This document shows, piece after piece, positions 19,155-29,080 of a DNA stretch of 64,000 nucleotides (the first letter of the stretch is position 1; every line of letters begins with the position of its first letter). The DNA is from Quadrisphaera sp. RL12-1S. GTDB taxonomy: Bacteria > Actinomycetota > Actinomycetes > Actinomycetales > Quadrisphaeraceae. The position numbers and the translations under genes are program-made. A model generated the notes under the pieces. It made no database searches and was not told the DNA's origin. It saw only the letters and a list, made by a program, of their open reading frames with translations. Where the stretch lies: the NCBI RefSeq assembly GCF_014270065.1, contig NZ_JACNME010000018.1, positions 1 to 64,000 on the forward strand, read 5' to 3'.

Positions 19155-20731
19155 GCGTCGGCCGGTCCCTGTCCGTGGCCCTGGTCGGCCTGTCCGGCCA
19201 CCTCGTGGAGGTCGAGGCCGACGTCACCCCCGGTCTGCCCGCCTTCGTGGTCAGCGGCCTCCCCGACGCCGCGCTCAACGAGTCCCGCGACCGCGTGCGC
19301 TCCGCGCTGCGCAACGCCGGCCTGGCCGTGGCCGACCGCCGGGTGGTGGTCAACCTCTCCCCGGCGTCGCTGCCCAAGCAGGGCGCCTCCTTCGACGTCG
19401 CGGTCGCCGCGGCGATCATCGCCTCCCAGCAGGGCCTGCGGCCCGCCTCGGCGGCCAGCGCCCTGCACCTGGGGGAGCTGGGGCTGGACGGCTGGGTCCG
19501 CCCCGTCCGCGGGGTGCTGCCCGCCGTGCTCGCGGCGCGCTCCCACGGCGTGCGCCGCGCGGTGGTCCCCACCGCCAACGCCGCCGAGGCCGCACTGGTG
19601 CCGGACGTGGAGGTGGTGCCCGTCGAGCACCTGGGAGACGTGGTCCGCGCCCACGGCGGCTCCGCGGTGGGGCCTCCGGTGCGCTCCTCGCGCCGCGCCG
19701 ACGGCTCCGGTGGCCCGTCTGGCGCGGCGCTCACCGCAGGGCCGGCAGGTCCGGGGGACGCGGGGGACCTGGCGGACGTGGTCGGCCAGGCCGACGCGCT
19801 CGACGCCCTGCGCGTGGCCGCCGCCGGCGGCCACCACCTCCTCATGACCGGGCCGCCCGGCGCCGGCAAGTCCCTGCTGGCAGCGCGCCTGCCCGGCGTG
19901 CTGCCCCCGCTGTCGGAGGACGAGGCCGTGGAGGTCACCGCCGTGCACTCCCTGGCCGGCACCTTCGACCCCTCCCGCGGGCTGCTCCACCGGCCGCCGT
20001 TCGAGGCTCCGCACCACACCGCCTCCGCGGCGGCCGTGCTGGGCGGCGGGTCGACCGGGCCCGCGCCCGGTGCCGTCTCCCGCGCCCACCGCGGGGTCCT
20101 CCTGCTCGACGAGACCCCCGAGTTCGACCGCAGGGTGCTCGAGGGCCTGCGCCAGCCCCTGGAGGACGGCGAGGTGGTCATCGCGCGCTCGCGGGGCACC
20201 GCCCGCTTCCCCGCGCGCTTCCAGCTGGTGTGCACGGCCAACCCCTGCCCCTGCGGGCGCGCCACCGACAAGGGGCTCGCCTGCCGCTGCACCCCGCAGG
20301 AGCAGCGCCGCTACCGCAACCGGCTCTCGGGGCCCCTCCTCGACCGGGTGGACCTGCAGGTGGCCGTGGCCCCGGTCTCCCGCACCGAGCTGGACGCCGC
20401 CGAGCGCGGCACCGGACGGCTCACCACCTCGGCGCAGGTGGCGCGGCACGTGGCCACCGCGCGCGACGCTGCCGCGCAGCGCCTGCGCGGCACGCCGTGG
20501 CGGTGCAACGGCGAGGTCCCGGGCAGGCACCTGCGCGGGCCGCTGCGCCTGCCGCCCGCCGTGGTGCGGCCCGCCATGGTCCGCCTCGACGAGGGCGAGC
20601 TGACGCTGCGCGGCCTGGACCGGGTGCTGCGCGTCGCGTGGACCCTGGCCGACCTCGCCGGCCGCACCGCCCCGGGCTCGGCGGACGTCGAGCGCGCGCT
20701 GTCCTGGCGGCTGCCGTGGGCCCTCGCATGA
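19151..20731 (+). CDS. comM: YifB/ComM family Mg-chelatase-like AAA+ ATPase
   Basis: AAA+ helicase of the ComM type, which promotes branch migration during natural transformation; 526 residues. The N-terminal Lon-S5-like domain begins VSVGRSLSVALVGLSGHLVEVEADV and includes LPAFVVSGLPDAALNESRDRVRSAL. The ATPase has Walker A TGPPGAGKSLLAARLPG (about residue 235), Walker B GVLLLDETPEF, the zinc-finger-like CTANPCPCG...CRCTPQEQRRY, and sensor region LSGPLLDRVDL. GTG start overlaps the yraN stop; dprA overlaps its end by 4 nt (ATGA). Confidence 0.93.
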   Translation: MSVGRSLSVALVGLSGHLVEVEADVTPGLPAFVVSGLPDAALNESRDRVRSALRNAGLAVADRRVVVNLSPASLPKQGASFDVAVAAAIIASQQGLRPASAASALHLGELGLDGWVRPVRGVLPAVLAARSHGVRRAVVPTANAAEAALVPDVEVVPVEHLGDVVRAHGGSAVGPPVRSSRRADGSGGPSGAALTAGPAGPGDAGDLADVVGQADALDALRVAAAGGHHLLMTGPPGAGKSLLAARLPGVLPPLSEDEAVEVTAVHSLAGTFDPSRGLLHRPPFEAPHHTASAAAVLGGGSTGPAPGAVSRAHRGVLLLDETPEFDRRVLEGLRQPLEDGEVVIARSRGTARFPARFQLVCTANPCPCGRATDKGLACRCTPQEQRRYRNRLSGPLLDRVDLQVAVAPVSRTELDAAERGTGRLTTSAQVARHVATARDAAAQRLRGTPWRCNGEVPGRHLRGPLRLPPAVVRPAMVRLDEGELTLRGLDRVLRVAWTLADLAGRTAPGSADVERALSWRLPWALA

Positions 20732-21960
20732 GCGCCCCCGGCAGCTCGGCCCCGGGGTGGCAGGACGCCCTGCCCGCCTTCGGGCGGCGCCTGCCGCGCT
20801 GGGCCGCCGACGAGCGGCTCGCGCTGCTCGCGTGGTCCCGCCTGTCCGAGCCGGAGGACCTCGTGGCCAAGGCCTTCGTCGCGGGCCGCGGAGCGCGCCA
20901 GGCCCTGGAGCGGCTGGCGTCCCCGGCCCCGGTGAGCGCCGCCGAGTGCCTCCTCGGTGAGAGGACCGAGCACCTGCGGGCCGGGCTCGCGCGCTGGGCG
21001 AGCCGCTGGGAGGAGACCGACCCCGAGCGGGACCTCGACCGGGTGCAGACCCTCGGAGGCCGGGTGGTGCTCGACGGTGACCCCGAGTGGCCCGACGGGC
21101 TGGCGCTGCTCAACGGCGGCGAGCCCTTCGCGCTGTGGGTGCGCGGCCCCCTCCACCTCGCCCGGGCCTGCGAGCGCAGCGCCGCCGTGGTGGGCGCCCG
21201 AGCGGCCACCGCCTACGGCGAGCGCCTCGCGGCGAGCATCGCCGTGGGCCTCGGGGACGCCGGCGCCACCACCGTCTCCGGGGCCGCCCTCGGCGTCGAC
21301 GGGGCGGCGCACCGCGGCGCCCTCGCGGCGGGCGCCCCGACCCTGGCCGTGCTGGCCTGCGGGGTGGACCGCGCCTACCCGCCCTCCCACCAGCGGCTGC
21401 TGCGGGCCGTGGCCGAGGAGGGCCTGGTGGTGAGCGAGGTGCCACCGGGTTCCAGCCCGATGCGGCGCCGGTTCCTCCAGCGCAACCGCCTCATCGCCGC
21501 GGTCTCGAGCGCCACCGTGGTGGTGGAGGCCGGCTGGAGGTCGGGGTCGCTGTCCACCGCGGGGCTCGCGATGGACCTCGTCCGTCCGGTCGGGGCCGTC
21601 CCGGGGCCGGTCACCTCCCCGTCCTCGGAGGGCTGCCACCGGCTGCTGCGCGCCGGCGCCATCTGCGTCACCGACGCCGCCGAGGTGCTCGAGCTGGTCA
21701 GCGGGGTGGCCCCCGACGCGGTGCGGCGGGTGGAGGCGCGACCTCACGACGGCCTGGACGCGCTCCAGCTGGCCGTCTTCGACGCCCTGCCGGTGGTGTC
21801 GGCGCAGTCCGCGGAGCGCATCGCCGTGACCGCCGGGCTGGCGGCGCCCGACGTCCCGCCCGTCCTGCGGGACCTCTCGCAGCGGGGCCTGGCGTCCCGC
21901 TCGTCCGGCGGGTGGCGGCGCGCCCCGCGGGGGTCCGGCGCCGGGGGTGACCGACAGTAG
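20728..21960 (+). CDS. dprA: DNA-processing protein DprA
   Basis: Protects incoming single-stranded DNA and loads RecA; 410 residues from ATG 20728, overlapping comM by 4 nt. An N-terminal SAM-like helical region is followed by the Rossmann fold: [76 protein letters not shown] and [25 protein letters not shown] winged-helix C-terminal domain (about residue 340 on) ends the protein. All DprA signature residues seem intact. Confidence 0.94.
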   Translation: MSAPGSSAPGWQDALPAFGRRLPRWAADERLALLAWSRLSEPEDLVAKAFVAGRGARQALERLASPAPVSAAECLLGERTEHLRAGLARWASRWEETDPERDLDRVQTLGGRVVLDGDPEWPDGLALLNGGEPFALWVRGPLHLARACERSAAVVGARAATAYGERLAASIAVGLGDAGATTVSGAALGVDGAAHRGALAAGAPTLAVLACGVDRAYPPSHQRLLRAVAEEGLVVSEVPPGSSPMRRRFLQRNRLIAAVSSATVVVEAGWRSGSLSTAGLAMDLVRPVGAVPGPVTSPSSEGCHRLLRAGAICVTDAAEVLELVSGVAPDAVRRVEARPHDGLDALQLAVFDALPVVSAQSAERIAVTAGLAAPDVPPVLRDLSQRGLASRSSGGWRRAPRGSGAGGDRQ

Positions 21961-22906
21961 GGGGGTGCAGCAGGATCGTGACGCGCCGGAGGGCGCCGGT
22001 GAGGGGTGCCCCGCGCAGTGGCCCCGGCTGTTCTGCCGGCACCTGGAGCTCGAGCGCGGCGCCTCGCCGGCCACCACCCGGGCCTACACCGCCGACCTCG
22101 CCTCCCTGCAGGCGCACCTGGACGCCTCCGGCACCGACCTCGCGGCCCTGTCCCTGGCGGACCTGCGCTCCTGGCTCGGTGCCCTGGCGGCCTCCGGGGC
22201 CGCCCGCTCCTCGCTGGCGCGGCGCACGTCAGCCGTCCGCAGCTTCACGGCGTGGGCGGTGCGCACGGGGCGCCTGCCCGCCGACCCCGCGCTGCGGCTG
22301 CGCTCGCCGTCCCCGAACCGGACCCTGCCGACGGTGCTGCGCGCCGACCAGGCCGGGCGCCTCATGGACCTGGCGGCCACCCGCGCCGACGACGACGAGC
22401 CGGCCCACCTGCGGGACCGGGCGGCGGCGGAGCTGCTGTACGCCAGCGGCATCCGCGTCAGCGAGCTCGTCGGCCTGGACGTCGACGACGTCGACCGCGC
22501 CCGGCGCACCCTGCGGGTGCTGGGCAAGGGGTCCAAGGAGCGGGTGGTGCCGTACGGGCAGCCCGCCGACCGCGCGGTGGGGGACTACCTCGAGCGGGGG
22601 CGCCCGCGGCTCGCCACGCCCGGGTCGCCACCGGCTCTGCTGCTCGGGGCCCGCGGTGGCCGCTGGGACCAGCGCCAGGTGCGCGCGGTGGTCCACGCGC
22701 TGCTCAGGGGCCTGGAGGAGGGCGTCGACGCGGCTCCCCACGCCCTGCGACACACCGCGGCGACCCACCTGCTCGACGGCGGCGCGGACCTGAGGTCCGT
22801 CCAGGAGATGCTCGGCCACGCTAGCCTGGCGACCACGCAGGTCTACACCCACGTCTCGGTCGAGCGCCTGCGCCGCAGCTACGAACAGGCCCACCCGCGG
22901 GCGTGA
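21947..22906 (+). CDS. xerC: Tyrosine recombinase XerC
   Basis: Site-specific recombinase that resolves chromosome dimers at dif; 319 residues. The N-terminal SAM-like DNA-binding domain contains [20 protein letters not shown]. The catalytic pentad is visible: Arg170 in [11 protein letters not shown], His265 and Arg268 in [12 protein letters not shown], His291 in [10 protein letters not shown], and nucleophile Tyr300 in VYTHVS. The GTG start overlaps dprA by 14 nt; an additional 20-25 N-terminal residues before the core are poorly conserved. Its place between dprA and whiG is the common actinobacterial order. Confidence 0.93.
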   Translation: MTDSRGVQQDRDAPEGAGEGCPAQWPRLFCRHLELERGASPATTRAYTADLASLQAHLDASGTDLAALSLADLRSWLGALAASGAARSSLARRTSAVRSFTAWAVRTGRLPADPALRLRSPSPNRTLPTVLRADQAGRLMDLAATRADDDEPAHLRDRAAAELLYASGIRVSELVGLDVDDVDRARRTLRVLGKGSKERVVPYGQPADRAVGDYLERGRPRLATPGSPPALLLGARGGRWDQRQVRAVVHALLRGLEEGVDAAPHALRHTAATHLLDGGADLRSVQEMLGHASLATTQVYTHVSVERLRRSYEQAHPRA

Positions 22907-22955
22907 GCGCCCCGCAGGCGCCCGGCGGGGAGCCCCGTCGGGGAGAGGCAGGGAC

Positions 22956-23870
22956 ATGACCGAAGCAGCTCCCGTCGAAGCGCCCCCGGCGCCGACCATC
23001 ACCACCGCCACGTCCGCGGGCGCCCCCGCTCCGGCCCCCGCGCAGCGCGCGCCCCGGCTCAGCAGCCGGCTGGCGGCCAAGGGCGCCGACGCCGAGGCGG
23101 TCGCCCGCAACGAGGCGCTCCTGCGGGACCTGTGGGAGCGGTTCAAGGCCCACGGCGACCCCGTCGTCCGCGAGCGGCTGATCCTCCACTACGCCCCGCT
23201 GGTGAAGTACGTCGCCGGCCGCGTGGCCGTGGGCCTGCCGGCCAACGTCGACCAGGCCGACCTGGTGTCCTACGGGGTCTTCGGCCTCATCGACGCCATC
23301 GAGAAGTTCGACCTCGAGCGGGCCATCAAGTTCGAGACGTACGCGATCACCCGCATCCGCGGCGCGATCATCGACGAGCTGCGCGCCATGGACTGGATCC
23401 CGCGGTCGGTGCGCAGCAAGGCCCGTGACGTCGAGCGCGCCTACGCCGCCCTCGAGGCGGAGCTGCACCGCACGCCCACCGAGCCCGAGGTGGCGGCCCG
23501 CATGGGCATCACCCTCAAGGAGCTGCACGCGATCTTCAGCCAGGTGTCCTACGTCAACGTGGTGGCGCTCGACGAGCTGCTGGGCGTGACGGGGGAGAAG
23601 GGCGAGTCCCTCTCCCTCGGCGACACCCTGAAGGACACCCGCGTCGAGGACCCGGTCACCGCGTTCGAGAACGAGGAGACCAAGTACCTGCTCGCCCGCG
23701 CCATCGACCAGCTCCCCGAGCGGGAGAAGATCGTCGTGACCCTCTACTACTACGAGAACCTCACGCTGTCGGAGATCGGCAAGGTGCTCGGGGTGACGGA
23801 GTCGCGGGTGTGCCAGATGCACACCAAGGCCGTGGTGGCGATGCGGGCGAAGCTGGCCGAGGCCAGCTGA
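22956..23870 (+). CDS. whiG: RNA polymerase sigma factor WhiG/FliA family
   Basis: Alternative sigma-28-type factor; controls sporulation in Streptomyces and flagellar genes in motile actinomycetes. The 304 residues have a Pro/Ala-rich N-terminus of about 40, region 2 ([58 protein letters not shown]), region 3 ([20 protein letters not shown]) and region 4 with the helix-turn-helix [23 protein letters not shown] start with GAGAGGCAGGG upstream. No anti-sigma gene lies in the window. Its 3' end is overlapped in antisense by the M23 peptidase gene. Confidence 0.92.
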   Translation: MTEAAPVEAPPAPTITTATSAGAPAPAPAQRAPRLSSRLAAKGADAEAVARNEALLRDLWERFKAHGDPVVRERLILHYAPLVKYVAGRVAVGLPANVDQADLVSYGVFGLIDAIEKFDLERAIKFETYAITRIRGAIIDELRAMDWIPRSVRSKARDVERAYAALEAELHRTPTEPEVAARMGITLKELHAIFSQVSYVNVVALDELLGVTGEKGESLSLGDTLKDTRVEDPVTAFENEETKYLLARAIDQLPEREKIVVTLYYYENLTLSEIGKVLGVTESRVCQMHTKAVVAMRAKLAEAS

Positions 23871-24438
23871 CCGGACGGCCCGCCACGGGGCCGCCGCCCC
23901 AGCCGGGCACCGGCAGCAGCCGGACCCGAGGGCGCAGCAGCGCCAGCGGGTCGCGGTAGCGGACCTGCGCCCCCGACCCGGCCCGCACGCCCCAGTGCAG
24001 GCAGGTGCGGGTCCCGCAGTGCGCGCCCGCGGCGGCCAGCGCCCCGACGCGCTGGCCGCGGACCACGCGCTCTCCCACCGCCACCGAGGCGTCCACCGGT
24101 TCCAGCGTGGCCCGCCAGCCCGACGCGGCGCGGATGCTCACCACCGGGCGCCCCGCCACGTCCCCGGCCGCCACCACCACGCCGTCGACGGGGGCCAGCA
24201 CGACCTGGCCCGGGGCCGCCGCCAGGTCCACCCCGCGGTGCCCCGCCTGCCAGGGCCGACCGGGCAGCGACGCGCGGCGCAGCACCGCCGGGGGCCCGCC
24301 GGCGTCGTCCAGGGGCCACCACCAGCCGGTCCCGCTCGGTGCGGCTGCGGCTGCGGGCCTGACCACGGCCACGGCGGGCGCCGCCGGGAGCACCGGGACC
24401 AGCAGTGCCAGGAGCACGACGACGACGAGGGCGGGCAC
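23761..24438 (-). CDS. M23 family metallopeptidase (secreted)
   Basis: LytM/M23-type peptidoglycan endopeptidase, 225 residues from GTG 24438. A signal peptide [23 protein letters not shown] is followed by the domain: [21 protein letters not shown] carries the HxxxD zinc ligands, and [13 protein letters not shown] carries the HxH-equivalent pair (H-W in CLHWG; the usual HLH is replaced by LHWG). The domain ends near RYRDPLALL, then a Pro/Arg-rich tail runs antisense into the last 110 nt of whiG. This tail may be spurious readthrough of an overlapping frame, but no earlier stop exists. M23 genes beside rpsB are common in actinobacteria. The start is uncertain, as no strong ribosome-binding site is seen. 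Confidence 0.75.
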   Translation of the reverse strand: MPALVVVVLLALLVPVLPAAPAVAVVRPAAAAAPSGTGWWWPLDDAGGPPAVLRRASLPGRPWQAGHRGVDLAAAPGQVVLAPVDGVVVAAGDVAGRPVVSIRAASGWRATLEPVDASVAVGERVVRGQRVGALAAAGAHCGTRTCLHWGVRAGSGAQVRYRDPLALLRPRVRLLPVPGWGGGPVAGRPVSWPRPASPASPPRPWCASGTPATPSPRAPCRSPTA

Positions 24439-24620
24439 CCGGCCAGGCTGGCCCGACGCCGACCGTGCGCACCGGACCCCGCGAGCCCCTGTGGACAGGT
24501 CCGCGGGCGGCCGCCCCCGGCGGCTCCCTGTGGGCGGCTGACAGCCCGGTGGCCGTCCTCCAGCCCTCGTCCGGCCCTCGTCCGCCTGGGCCGTGGTCAG
24601 GGCGGACCCGCCCGTCCGCG

Positions 24621-24626
24621 TAGGAT
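24621..24626 (+). promoter_or_regulatory. -10 hexamer TAGGAT of the rpsB operon
   Basis: TAGGAT is a strong TANNNT element about 200 nt before rpsB. A convincing -35 at 17-18 nt is not seen. The resulting transcript would carry the structured leader described at 24660. Confidence 0.45.
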
Positions 24627-24659
24627 GGAGCACGGCCGGTCTCACGACCGGTACTTCGC

Positions 24660-24724
24660 GTGCCCGCACACCGCTTCGCGGCGGGGTGCGCCACCTCGGT
24701 CCCGGCGCAGCCGGGCGGTGGCGC
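24660..24724 (+). promoter_or_regulatory. Structured rpsB mRNA leader
   Basis: Two neighbouring hairpins. One is closed by GCAC/GTGC with CCGC-TTCG-CGG at its tip (about 24666-24689). The second has an 8-bp outer stem GCGCCACC (24688-24695) with GGTGGCGC (24717-24724) and an inner CCCGG/CCGGG stem (24701-24705 with 24711-24715). Ribosomal protein S2 represses its own operon in other bacteria through the leader; a similar role is inferred only. Confidence 0.35.
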
Positions 24725-24826
24725 TCCGCAGGCACCAGGGCGGCGGCCGGACCCGGTCCGCTGCGACCAACCGAGGAGAGCCCCGTCTCCGCGAGCGATC
24801 GCGGGTGGGGCCGAGAGGAGTGCGGC

Positions 24827-25771
24827 ATGGCCGTCGTCACCACGCGCCAGCTGCTCGAGAGCGGCGTCCACTTCGGGCACCAGACCCGTCGCTGGAACCC
24901 CAAGATGAAGCGGTTCATCCTGACGGACCGCAACGGCATCTACATCATCGACCTGCAGCAGTCGCTGACCCACATCGACCGCGCGTACGAGTTCGTCAAG
25001 CAGACGGTCGCGCACGGCGGCTCGATCCTCTTCGTGGGCACGAAGAAGCAGGCCCAGGAGCCGCTGGCCGAGCAGGCCGCGCGCGTCGGGATGCCCTACG
25101 TGAACCAGCGCTGGCTGGGCGGCATGCTCACCAACTTCCAGACGGTGAGCAAGCGCCTGCAGCGCCTCAAGGAGCTCGAGCAGATCGACTTCGACGACGT
25201 GGCCTCCTCGGGCCGCACGAAGAAGGAGCTGCTCATGATGCGCCGCGAGAAGGAGAAGCTCGAGCGCACCCTCGGCGGCATCCGCGACATGGCCCGCACG
25301 CCCTCGGCGATCTGGGTCGTGGACACCAACAAGGAGCACCTCGCCGTCGACGAGGCCCACAAGCTGGGCATCCCGGTGGTGGCGATCCTCGACACCAACT
25401 GCGACCCGGACGTCGTGGACTACCGCATCCCCGGCAACGACGACGCGATCCGCTCGGTCACCCTGCTGACCCGCGTCATCGCTGACGCCGTCGCCGACGG
25501 CCTGCGCACCCGCGCCGGTGGTGGCGAGGCCGCCGCCGAGCCGATGGCCGCCTGGGAGGCCGAGCTGCTCGCCGGCGAGACCCAGACCGGCGCTGGCGCC
25601 GGCGACAACGCCGCTGGCGCTGCCGCCGCGCAGGGCGAGGAGAAGGCCGCCGCCGAGGTCCCCGCGGGCGCCACCCCGGCCGCCGCGATCGACCAGGCCG
25701 AGGGCGAGGCCAGCGAGCCCGCCGCCGCGCCGGCCGAGGCCGCCGCCGACGAGGCGCAGCCCAGCGCCTGA
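24827..25771 (+). CDS. rpsB: 30S ribosomal protein S2
   Basis: Last-assembled small-subunit protein. ATG 24827 (GAGAGGAG 7 nt upstream) begins [20 protein letters not shown], the canonical start. Other signatures are [48 protein letters not shown], and [22 protein letters not shown]. At 314 residues it is longer than the usual 240-260 because of an Ala/Glu-rich C-terminal tail from about residue 245, as in other high-G+C actinobacteria. An open frame upstream to 24593 is leader, not protein. Confidence 0.97.
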   Translation: MAVVTTRQLLESGVHFGHQTRRWNPKMKRFILTDRNGIYIIDLQQSLTHIDRAYEFVKQTVAHGGSILFVGTKKQAQEPLAEQAARVGMPYVNQRWLGGMLTNFQTVSKRLQRLKELEQIDFDDVASSGRTKKELLMMRREKEKLERTLGGIRDMARTPSAIWVVDTNKEHLAVDEAHKLGIPVVAILDTNCDPDVVDYRIPGNDDAIRSVTLLTRVIADAVADGLRTRAGGGEAAAEPMAAWEAELLAGETQTGAGAGDNAAGAAAAQGEEKAAAEVPAGATPAAAIDQAEGEASEPAAAPAEAAADEAQPSA

Positions 25772-25779
25772 CGCGCACC

Positions 25780-25810
25780 GCCGCGCCGCCCCCGACCGGG
25801 GCGGCGCGGC
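25780..25810 (+). terminator. Intercistronic hairpin between rpsB and tsf
   Basis: Perfect 13-bp stem (25780-25792 with 25798-25810) and a 5-nt loop, 8 nt after the rpsB stop. It may attenuate transcription into tsf, matching the need for different S2 and EF-Ts levels. No T-run. Confidence 0.55.
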
Positions 25811-25910
25811 ACCGCCGACCGGCCCCACCGGGCCGGCGGCACCAGACCACGAAGACCGCGCGCCCGCACGACCGGCGCGCGGAGGACACCAGGCGAGAGG
25901 ACGGACCCCC

Positions 25911-26735
25911 ATGGCGACCACCGCCGCTGACATCAAGGCCCTGCGCGAGCAGACCGGCGCCGGCATGCTCGACGTCAAGAAGGCGCTCGACGAGGCCGAC
26001 GGCGACCGCGCCAAGGCCATCGAGATCCTCCGGGTCAAGGGCCTCAAGGGCGTGACCAAGCGCGAGGGGCGCACCACCAGCAACGGCCTCGTCGCGGCTC
26101 GCGTCGAGGGCGGCGTGGGCACCCTCGTCGAGGTCAACTGCGAGACCGACTTCGTCGCGAAGGGCGAGCGCTTCATCGCCCTGGCCGACCGCGTGCTCGA
26201 GCTGGCCGTCAGCTCCGGCGCGAAGGACGCCGCGTCGCTGCTGGCCGCCGAGATCGACGGCAAGCCGCTGCAGGCGCTGCTCGACGAGTCCAACGCCACC
26301 ATCGGCGAGAAGATCGAGGTCCGTCGCGTGGCGCGCCTCGAGGGCGAGCACGTCGCCTCCTACCTGCACCGCACCAGCCCCGACCTGCCCCCGCAGATCG
26401 GCGTGCTCGTGGCGCTGGACAGCGAGGAGGTCGACACCGCCCGCGACGTCGCCATGCACGTCGCCGCCCTGTCGCCGCTGCACCTGCACCGCGACGAGGT
26501 CTCCGAGGAGACCGTGGCCAACGAGCGCCGCATCGCCGAGGAGACCGCGCGCGAGGAGGGCAAGCCCGAGGCCGCCCTGCCGCGCATCATCGAGGGCCGC
26601 GTGAACGGCTTCTTCAAGGACAACGTGCTGCTCGAGCAGTCCTTCGCGAAGGACCCCAAGCGCACGGTCCAGCAGGTGCTCAACGACTCCGGGGTCAAGG
26701 TCCTCGGCTTCGCCCGCTTCCGGGTCGGCGCCTGA
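25911..26735 (+). CDS. tsf: Elongation factor Ts
   Basis: Guanine nucleotide exchange factor for EF-Tu; 274 residues from ATG 25911 (GGCGAGAGGACGG upstream). The N-terminal UBA-like domain is [29 protein letters not shown], followed by the KRE/SNGLV stretch and the conserved [15 protein letters not shown]. The second half contains [15 protein letters not shown] and the C-terminal [16 protein letters not shown]. Length and motifs are normal. It shares an operon with rpsB, pyrH and frr. Confidence 0.97.
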   Translation: MATTAADIKALREQTGAGMLDVKKALDEADGDRAKAIEILRVKGLKGVTKREGRTTSNGLVAARVEGGVGTLVEVNCETDFVAKGERFIALADRVLELAVSSGAKDAASLLAAEIDGKPLQALLDESNATIGEKIEVRRVARLEGEHVASYLHRTSPDLPPQIGVLVALDSEEVDTARDVAMHVAALSPLHLHRDEVSEETVANERRIAEETAREEGKPEAALPRIIEGRVNGFFKDNVLLEQSFAKDPKRTVQQVLNDSGVKVLGFARFRVGA

Positions 26736-26739
26736 GGCC

Positions 26740-27498
26740 GTGAGCACCCCGGTCAGCAGCGCGCAGGACGGCGCCGCCGGGCGCGGTGACGGCTGGCGCC
26801 GCGTCGTCCTCAAGCTGTCGGGCGAGGCCTTCGGCGGCGGCCGCGTCGGGGTGGACCCCGACGTGGTCGCCTCCGTGGCCCAGGCCATCGTCGGCCCCGT
26901 GCGCGAGGGCGTGCAGGTGGCGATCGTCGTCGGCGGGGGCAACTACTTCCGCGGCGCCGAGCTCAGCGAGGGCGGCATGGACCGCAGCCGCGCCGACTAC
27001 ATGGGCATGCTCGGCACGGTCATGAACTGCCTGGCCCTGCAGGACTTCCTCGAGCAGGCGGGCGTCGACACCCGCGTGCAGACGGCCATCACCATGGGCC
27101 AGGTCGCGGAGCCGTACGTGCCGCGCCGCGCCATCCGCCACATGGAGAAGGGCCGCGTCGTCATCTTCGGCGCGGGCGCCGGGCTGCCGTACTTCTCCAC
27201 GGACACGGTGGCCGCGCAGCGGGCGCTGGAGGTCCGGGCGGACGCGGTGCTCATGGCCAAGAACGGCGTGGACGGCGTGTACACCGCCGACCCGCGCAAG
27301 GACCCCGACGCCGCCCGCCTGGACGAGGTCAGCTACGGGGACGCGCTGCGCCAGCAGCTCAAGGTGGTCGACGCCACCGCCTTCAGCCTGTGCATGGACA
27401 ACGGCCTGCCCATGGTCGTGTTCGGCATGGACGGGGAGGGCACCATCTCCGCCGCGCTGCGCGGTGAGAGGATCGGCACGCTCGTCTCGGCGGGCTGA
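26740..27498 (+). CDS. pyrH: UMP kinase
   Basis: Hexameric uridylate kinase making UDP from UMP, feedback-inhibited by UTP; 252 residues. Motifs of the amino-acid-kinase fold: [51 protein letters not shown], and [20 protein letters not shown], then [16 protein letters not shown]. The GTG start is 4 nt after the tsf stop. The first 20 residues ([17 protein letters not shown]) are an ordinary unconserved extension. A perfect hairpin lies between it and frr. Confidence 0.96.
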   Translation: MSTPVSSAQDGAAGRGDGWRRVVLKLSGEAFGGGRVGVDPDVVASVAQAIVGPVREGVQVAIVVGGGNYFRGAELSEGGMDRSRADYMGMLGTVMNCLALQDFLEQAGVDTRVQTAITMGQVAEPYVPRRAIRHMEKGRVVIFGAGAGLPYFSTDTVAAQRALEVRADAVLMAKNGVDGVYTADPRKDPDAARLDEVSYGDALRQQLKVVDATAFSLCMDNGLPMVVFGMDGEGTISAALRGERIGTLVSAG

Positions 27499-27501
27499 GC
27501 C

Positions 27502-27527
27502 CCCGCGCCCCCCGCGGGGGGCGCGGG
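27502..27527 (+). terminator. Intercistronic hairpin between pyrH and frr
   Basis: Eleven to twelve G+C pairs (27502-27512 with 27517-27527) and a small loop, 4 nt after pyrH. It could be an attenuator; frr has its own GGAGG ribosome-binding site at 27551. Confidence 0.5.
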
Positions 27528-27564
27528 ACAGCCCGACGACGCACGGACCAGGAGGGCCAGGCCA

Positions 27565-28122
27565 GTGATCGACGACACGCTCCTCGAGGCCGAGGAGAAG
27601 ATGGAGAAGGCGGTCGAGGTCGCGAAGAGCGACTTCTCGGCCATCCGCACCGGCCGCGCCAACCCGGCGCTGTTCGCCAAGGTCAACGTGGAGTACTACG
27701 GGGCGATGACCCCGCTGCAGCAGCTGGCGTCGTTCCAGGTGCCCGAGGCGCGCACGGTGATCATCAGCCCGTTCGACAAGTCCTCGATGGCGGCGATCGA
27801 GAAGTCCCTGCGCGCCTCGGACCTCGACGTCAACCCGTCCAACGACGGCAACGTCATCCGCATCATCCTCCCGCAGCTCACCGAGGAGCGGCGTCGCGAC
27901 TACATCAAGCTCGCCCGCTCCAAGGCCGAGGACGCCCGCGTCTCCGTGCGCAGCGTCCGCCGCAAGGCCAAGGACGAGCTCGACCGCGTGGTCAAGGACG
28001 GCGAGGCCGGCGAGGACGACGTCGCGCGCGCCGAGAAGGAGCTCGACTCCCTGACCCGTCGCTTCGTCGACGAGATCGACGAGCTGGTCAAGCACAAGGA
28101 GACCGAGCTCCTCGCCGTCTGA
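27565..28122 (+). CDS. frr: Ribosome recycling factor
   Basis: Splits post-termination ribosomes with EF-G; 185 residues. Hallmarks: [57 protein letters not shown], and [18 protein letters not shown]-type [16 protein letters not shown], then [16 protein letters not shown] start with GGAGG 9 nt upstream. Length equals that of the family. It is followed after 19 nt by cdsA. Confidence 0.97.
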   Translation: MIDDTLLEAEEKMEKAVEVAKSDFSAIRTGRANPALFAKVNVEYYGAMTPLQQLASFQVPEARTVIISPFDKSSMAAIEKSLRASDLDVNPSNDGNVIRIILPQLTEERRRDYIKLARSKAEDARVSVRSVRRKAKDELDRVVKDGEAGEDDVARAEKELDSLTRRFVDEIDELVKHKETELLAV

Positions 28123-28141
28123 GCGGCGGAGCGGAGACCCG

Positions 28142-29032
28142 GTGGGAGCCGTGGCCGAGCCAGCGGTGAAGCCCGCCCGCCCCCCGGGGCGGGCGGGGCG
28201 CAACCTCCCGGCCGCCATCACGGCGGGCGTCCTGCTCGGCGGTGGGGTCCTCGTGGCCCTGCTGCTGGTCAAGCAGGTCTTCATCGCCATCGCGGCGGTC
28301 GCCGTGGGCCTGTCGGTGCGCGAGCTGGCGCGGGCGCTGGCCACCCGCCACCGCCGTGTCACGCAGGTGCCGCTGGTCGTGGGGTCCGCGGCCACGCTCG
28401 TCGCGGCCTACGTCGGCGGGCTGGACGCGCTGCTCGTGGGGGTCTGCCTCACCGCGGTGGCCGCGGTGCTGTGGCGGGTCCTGGAGGTCCCGGACCTCCC
28501 GCCGCACGTGGGCGAGGGCACCTCCGCGCCGGGGGTGGCCCTCGTGCGCGACGTCACCGCCGCCGTCCTCGTCGTGGGCTGGCTGCCCCTGCTGGCGGGC
28601 TTCGCGATGCTCATGCTCGCCGCCGACGACGGCGCCCAGCGGGTCGTTGTCTTCGTCCTGCTCACCGTCTGCAGCGACGTCGGCGGCTACGCGGCCGGCG
28701 TCCTCCTCGGCCGCCACCCGATGGCGCCGTCCATCAGCCCCAAGAAGTCGTGGGAGGGCCTGGCCGGCTCCGCCGTGGCCTGCCTGGTGGCCGGCTCGCT
28801 GTCCGTGTCGCTGCTGCTCGGGGGCACGTGGTGGGCGGGTGCCCTCGTGGGCCTCGCCGCCGTGGTGGCAGCGACCCTGGGGGACCTGTCCGAGTCCATC
28901 CTCAAGCGCGACCTCGGCATCAAGGACATGGGCACGCTCGTCCCCGGGCACGGCGGGATGCTCGACCGGCTGGACTCGCTGCTGGCCGTCGCGCCCACCA
29001 CGTGGGTGCTGCTGGACCTGCTGGTCCGCTGA
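28142..29032 (+). CDS. cdsA: Phosphatidate cytidylyltransferase
   Basis: Integral membrane enzyme forming CDP-diacylglycerol, the precursor of all phospholipids; 296 residues with about 8 hydrophobic segments. The C-terminal signature is intact: SISPKKSWEGLAGS, then SILKRDLGIKDMG and PGHGGMLDRLDSLL. The N-terminal helix pair AAITAGVLLGGGVLVALLLVKQVFIAI is typical. The GTG 28142 start has GGAG 7 nt upstream; GTG 28151 is an alternative. It lies in the usual frr-cdsA-rlmN order. Confidence 0.95.
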   Translation: MGAVAEPAVKPARPPGRAGRNLPAAITAGVLLGGGVLVALLLVKQVFIAIAAVAVGLSVRELARALATRHRRVTQVPLVVGSAATLVAAYVGGLDALLVGVCLTAVAAVLWRVLEVPDLPPHVGEGTSAPGVALVRDVTAAVLVVGWLPLLAGFAMLMLAADDGAQRVVVFVLLTVCSDVGGYAAGVLLGRHPMAPSISPKKSWEGLAGSAVACLVAGSLSVSLLLGGTWWAGALVGLAAVVAATLGDLSESILKRDLGIKDMGTLVPGHGGMLDRLDSLLAVAPTTWVLLDLLVR

Positions 29033-29080
29033 CCTGCGCGGCGCCGGCTGGGCCGCACCCGTGGGACCATGGAGAACGCC

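Larger units (their letters stand above)
24439..24826. other. Divergent 388-nt intergenic region between the M23 gene and rpsB
   Basis: No gene is supported here. It must hold the minus-strand promoter of the M23 gene and the plus-strand promoter and leader of rpsB. I see a -10 candidate at 24621, a run of hairpins at 24660-24724, and the rpsB ribosome-binding site GAGAGGAG at 24813. The part nearest the M23 gene shows nothing distinctive. Confidence 0.6.

Noticed and set aside
21947-22906. XerC-like recombinase as an integrase of a mobile island
   Set aside because: It sits in the conserved dprA-xerC-whiG order with the catalytic pattern of XerC; no attachment-site repeats were seen around it.
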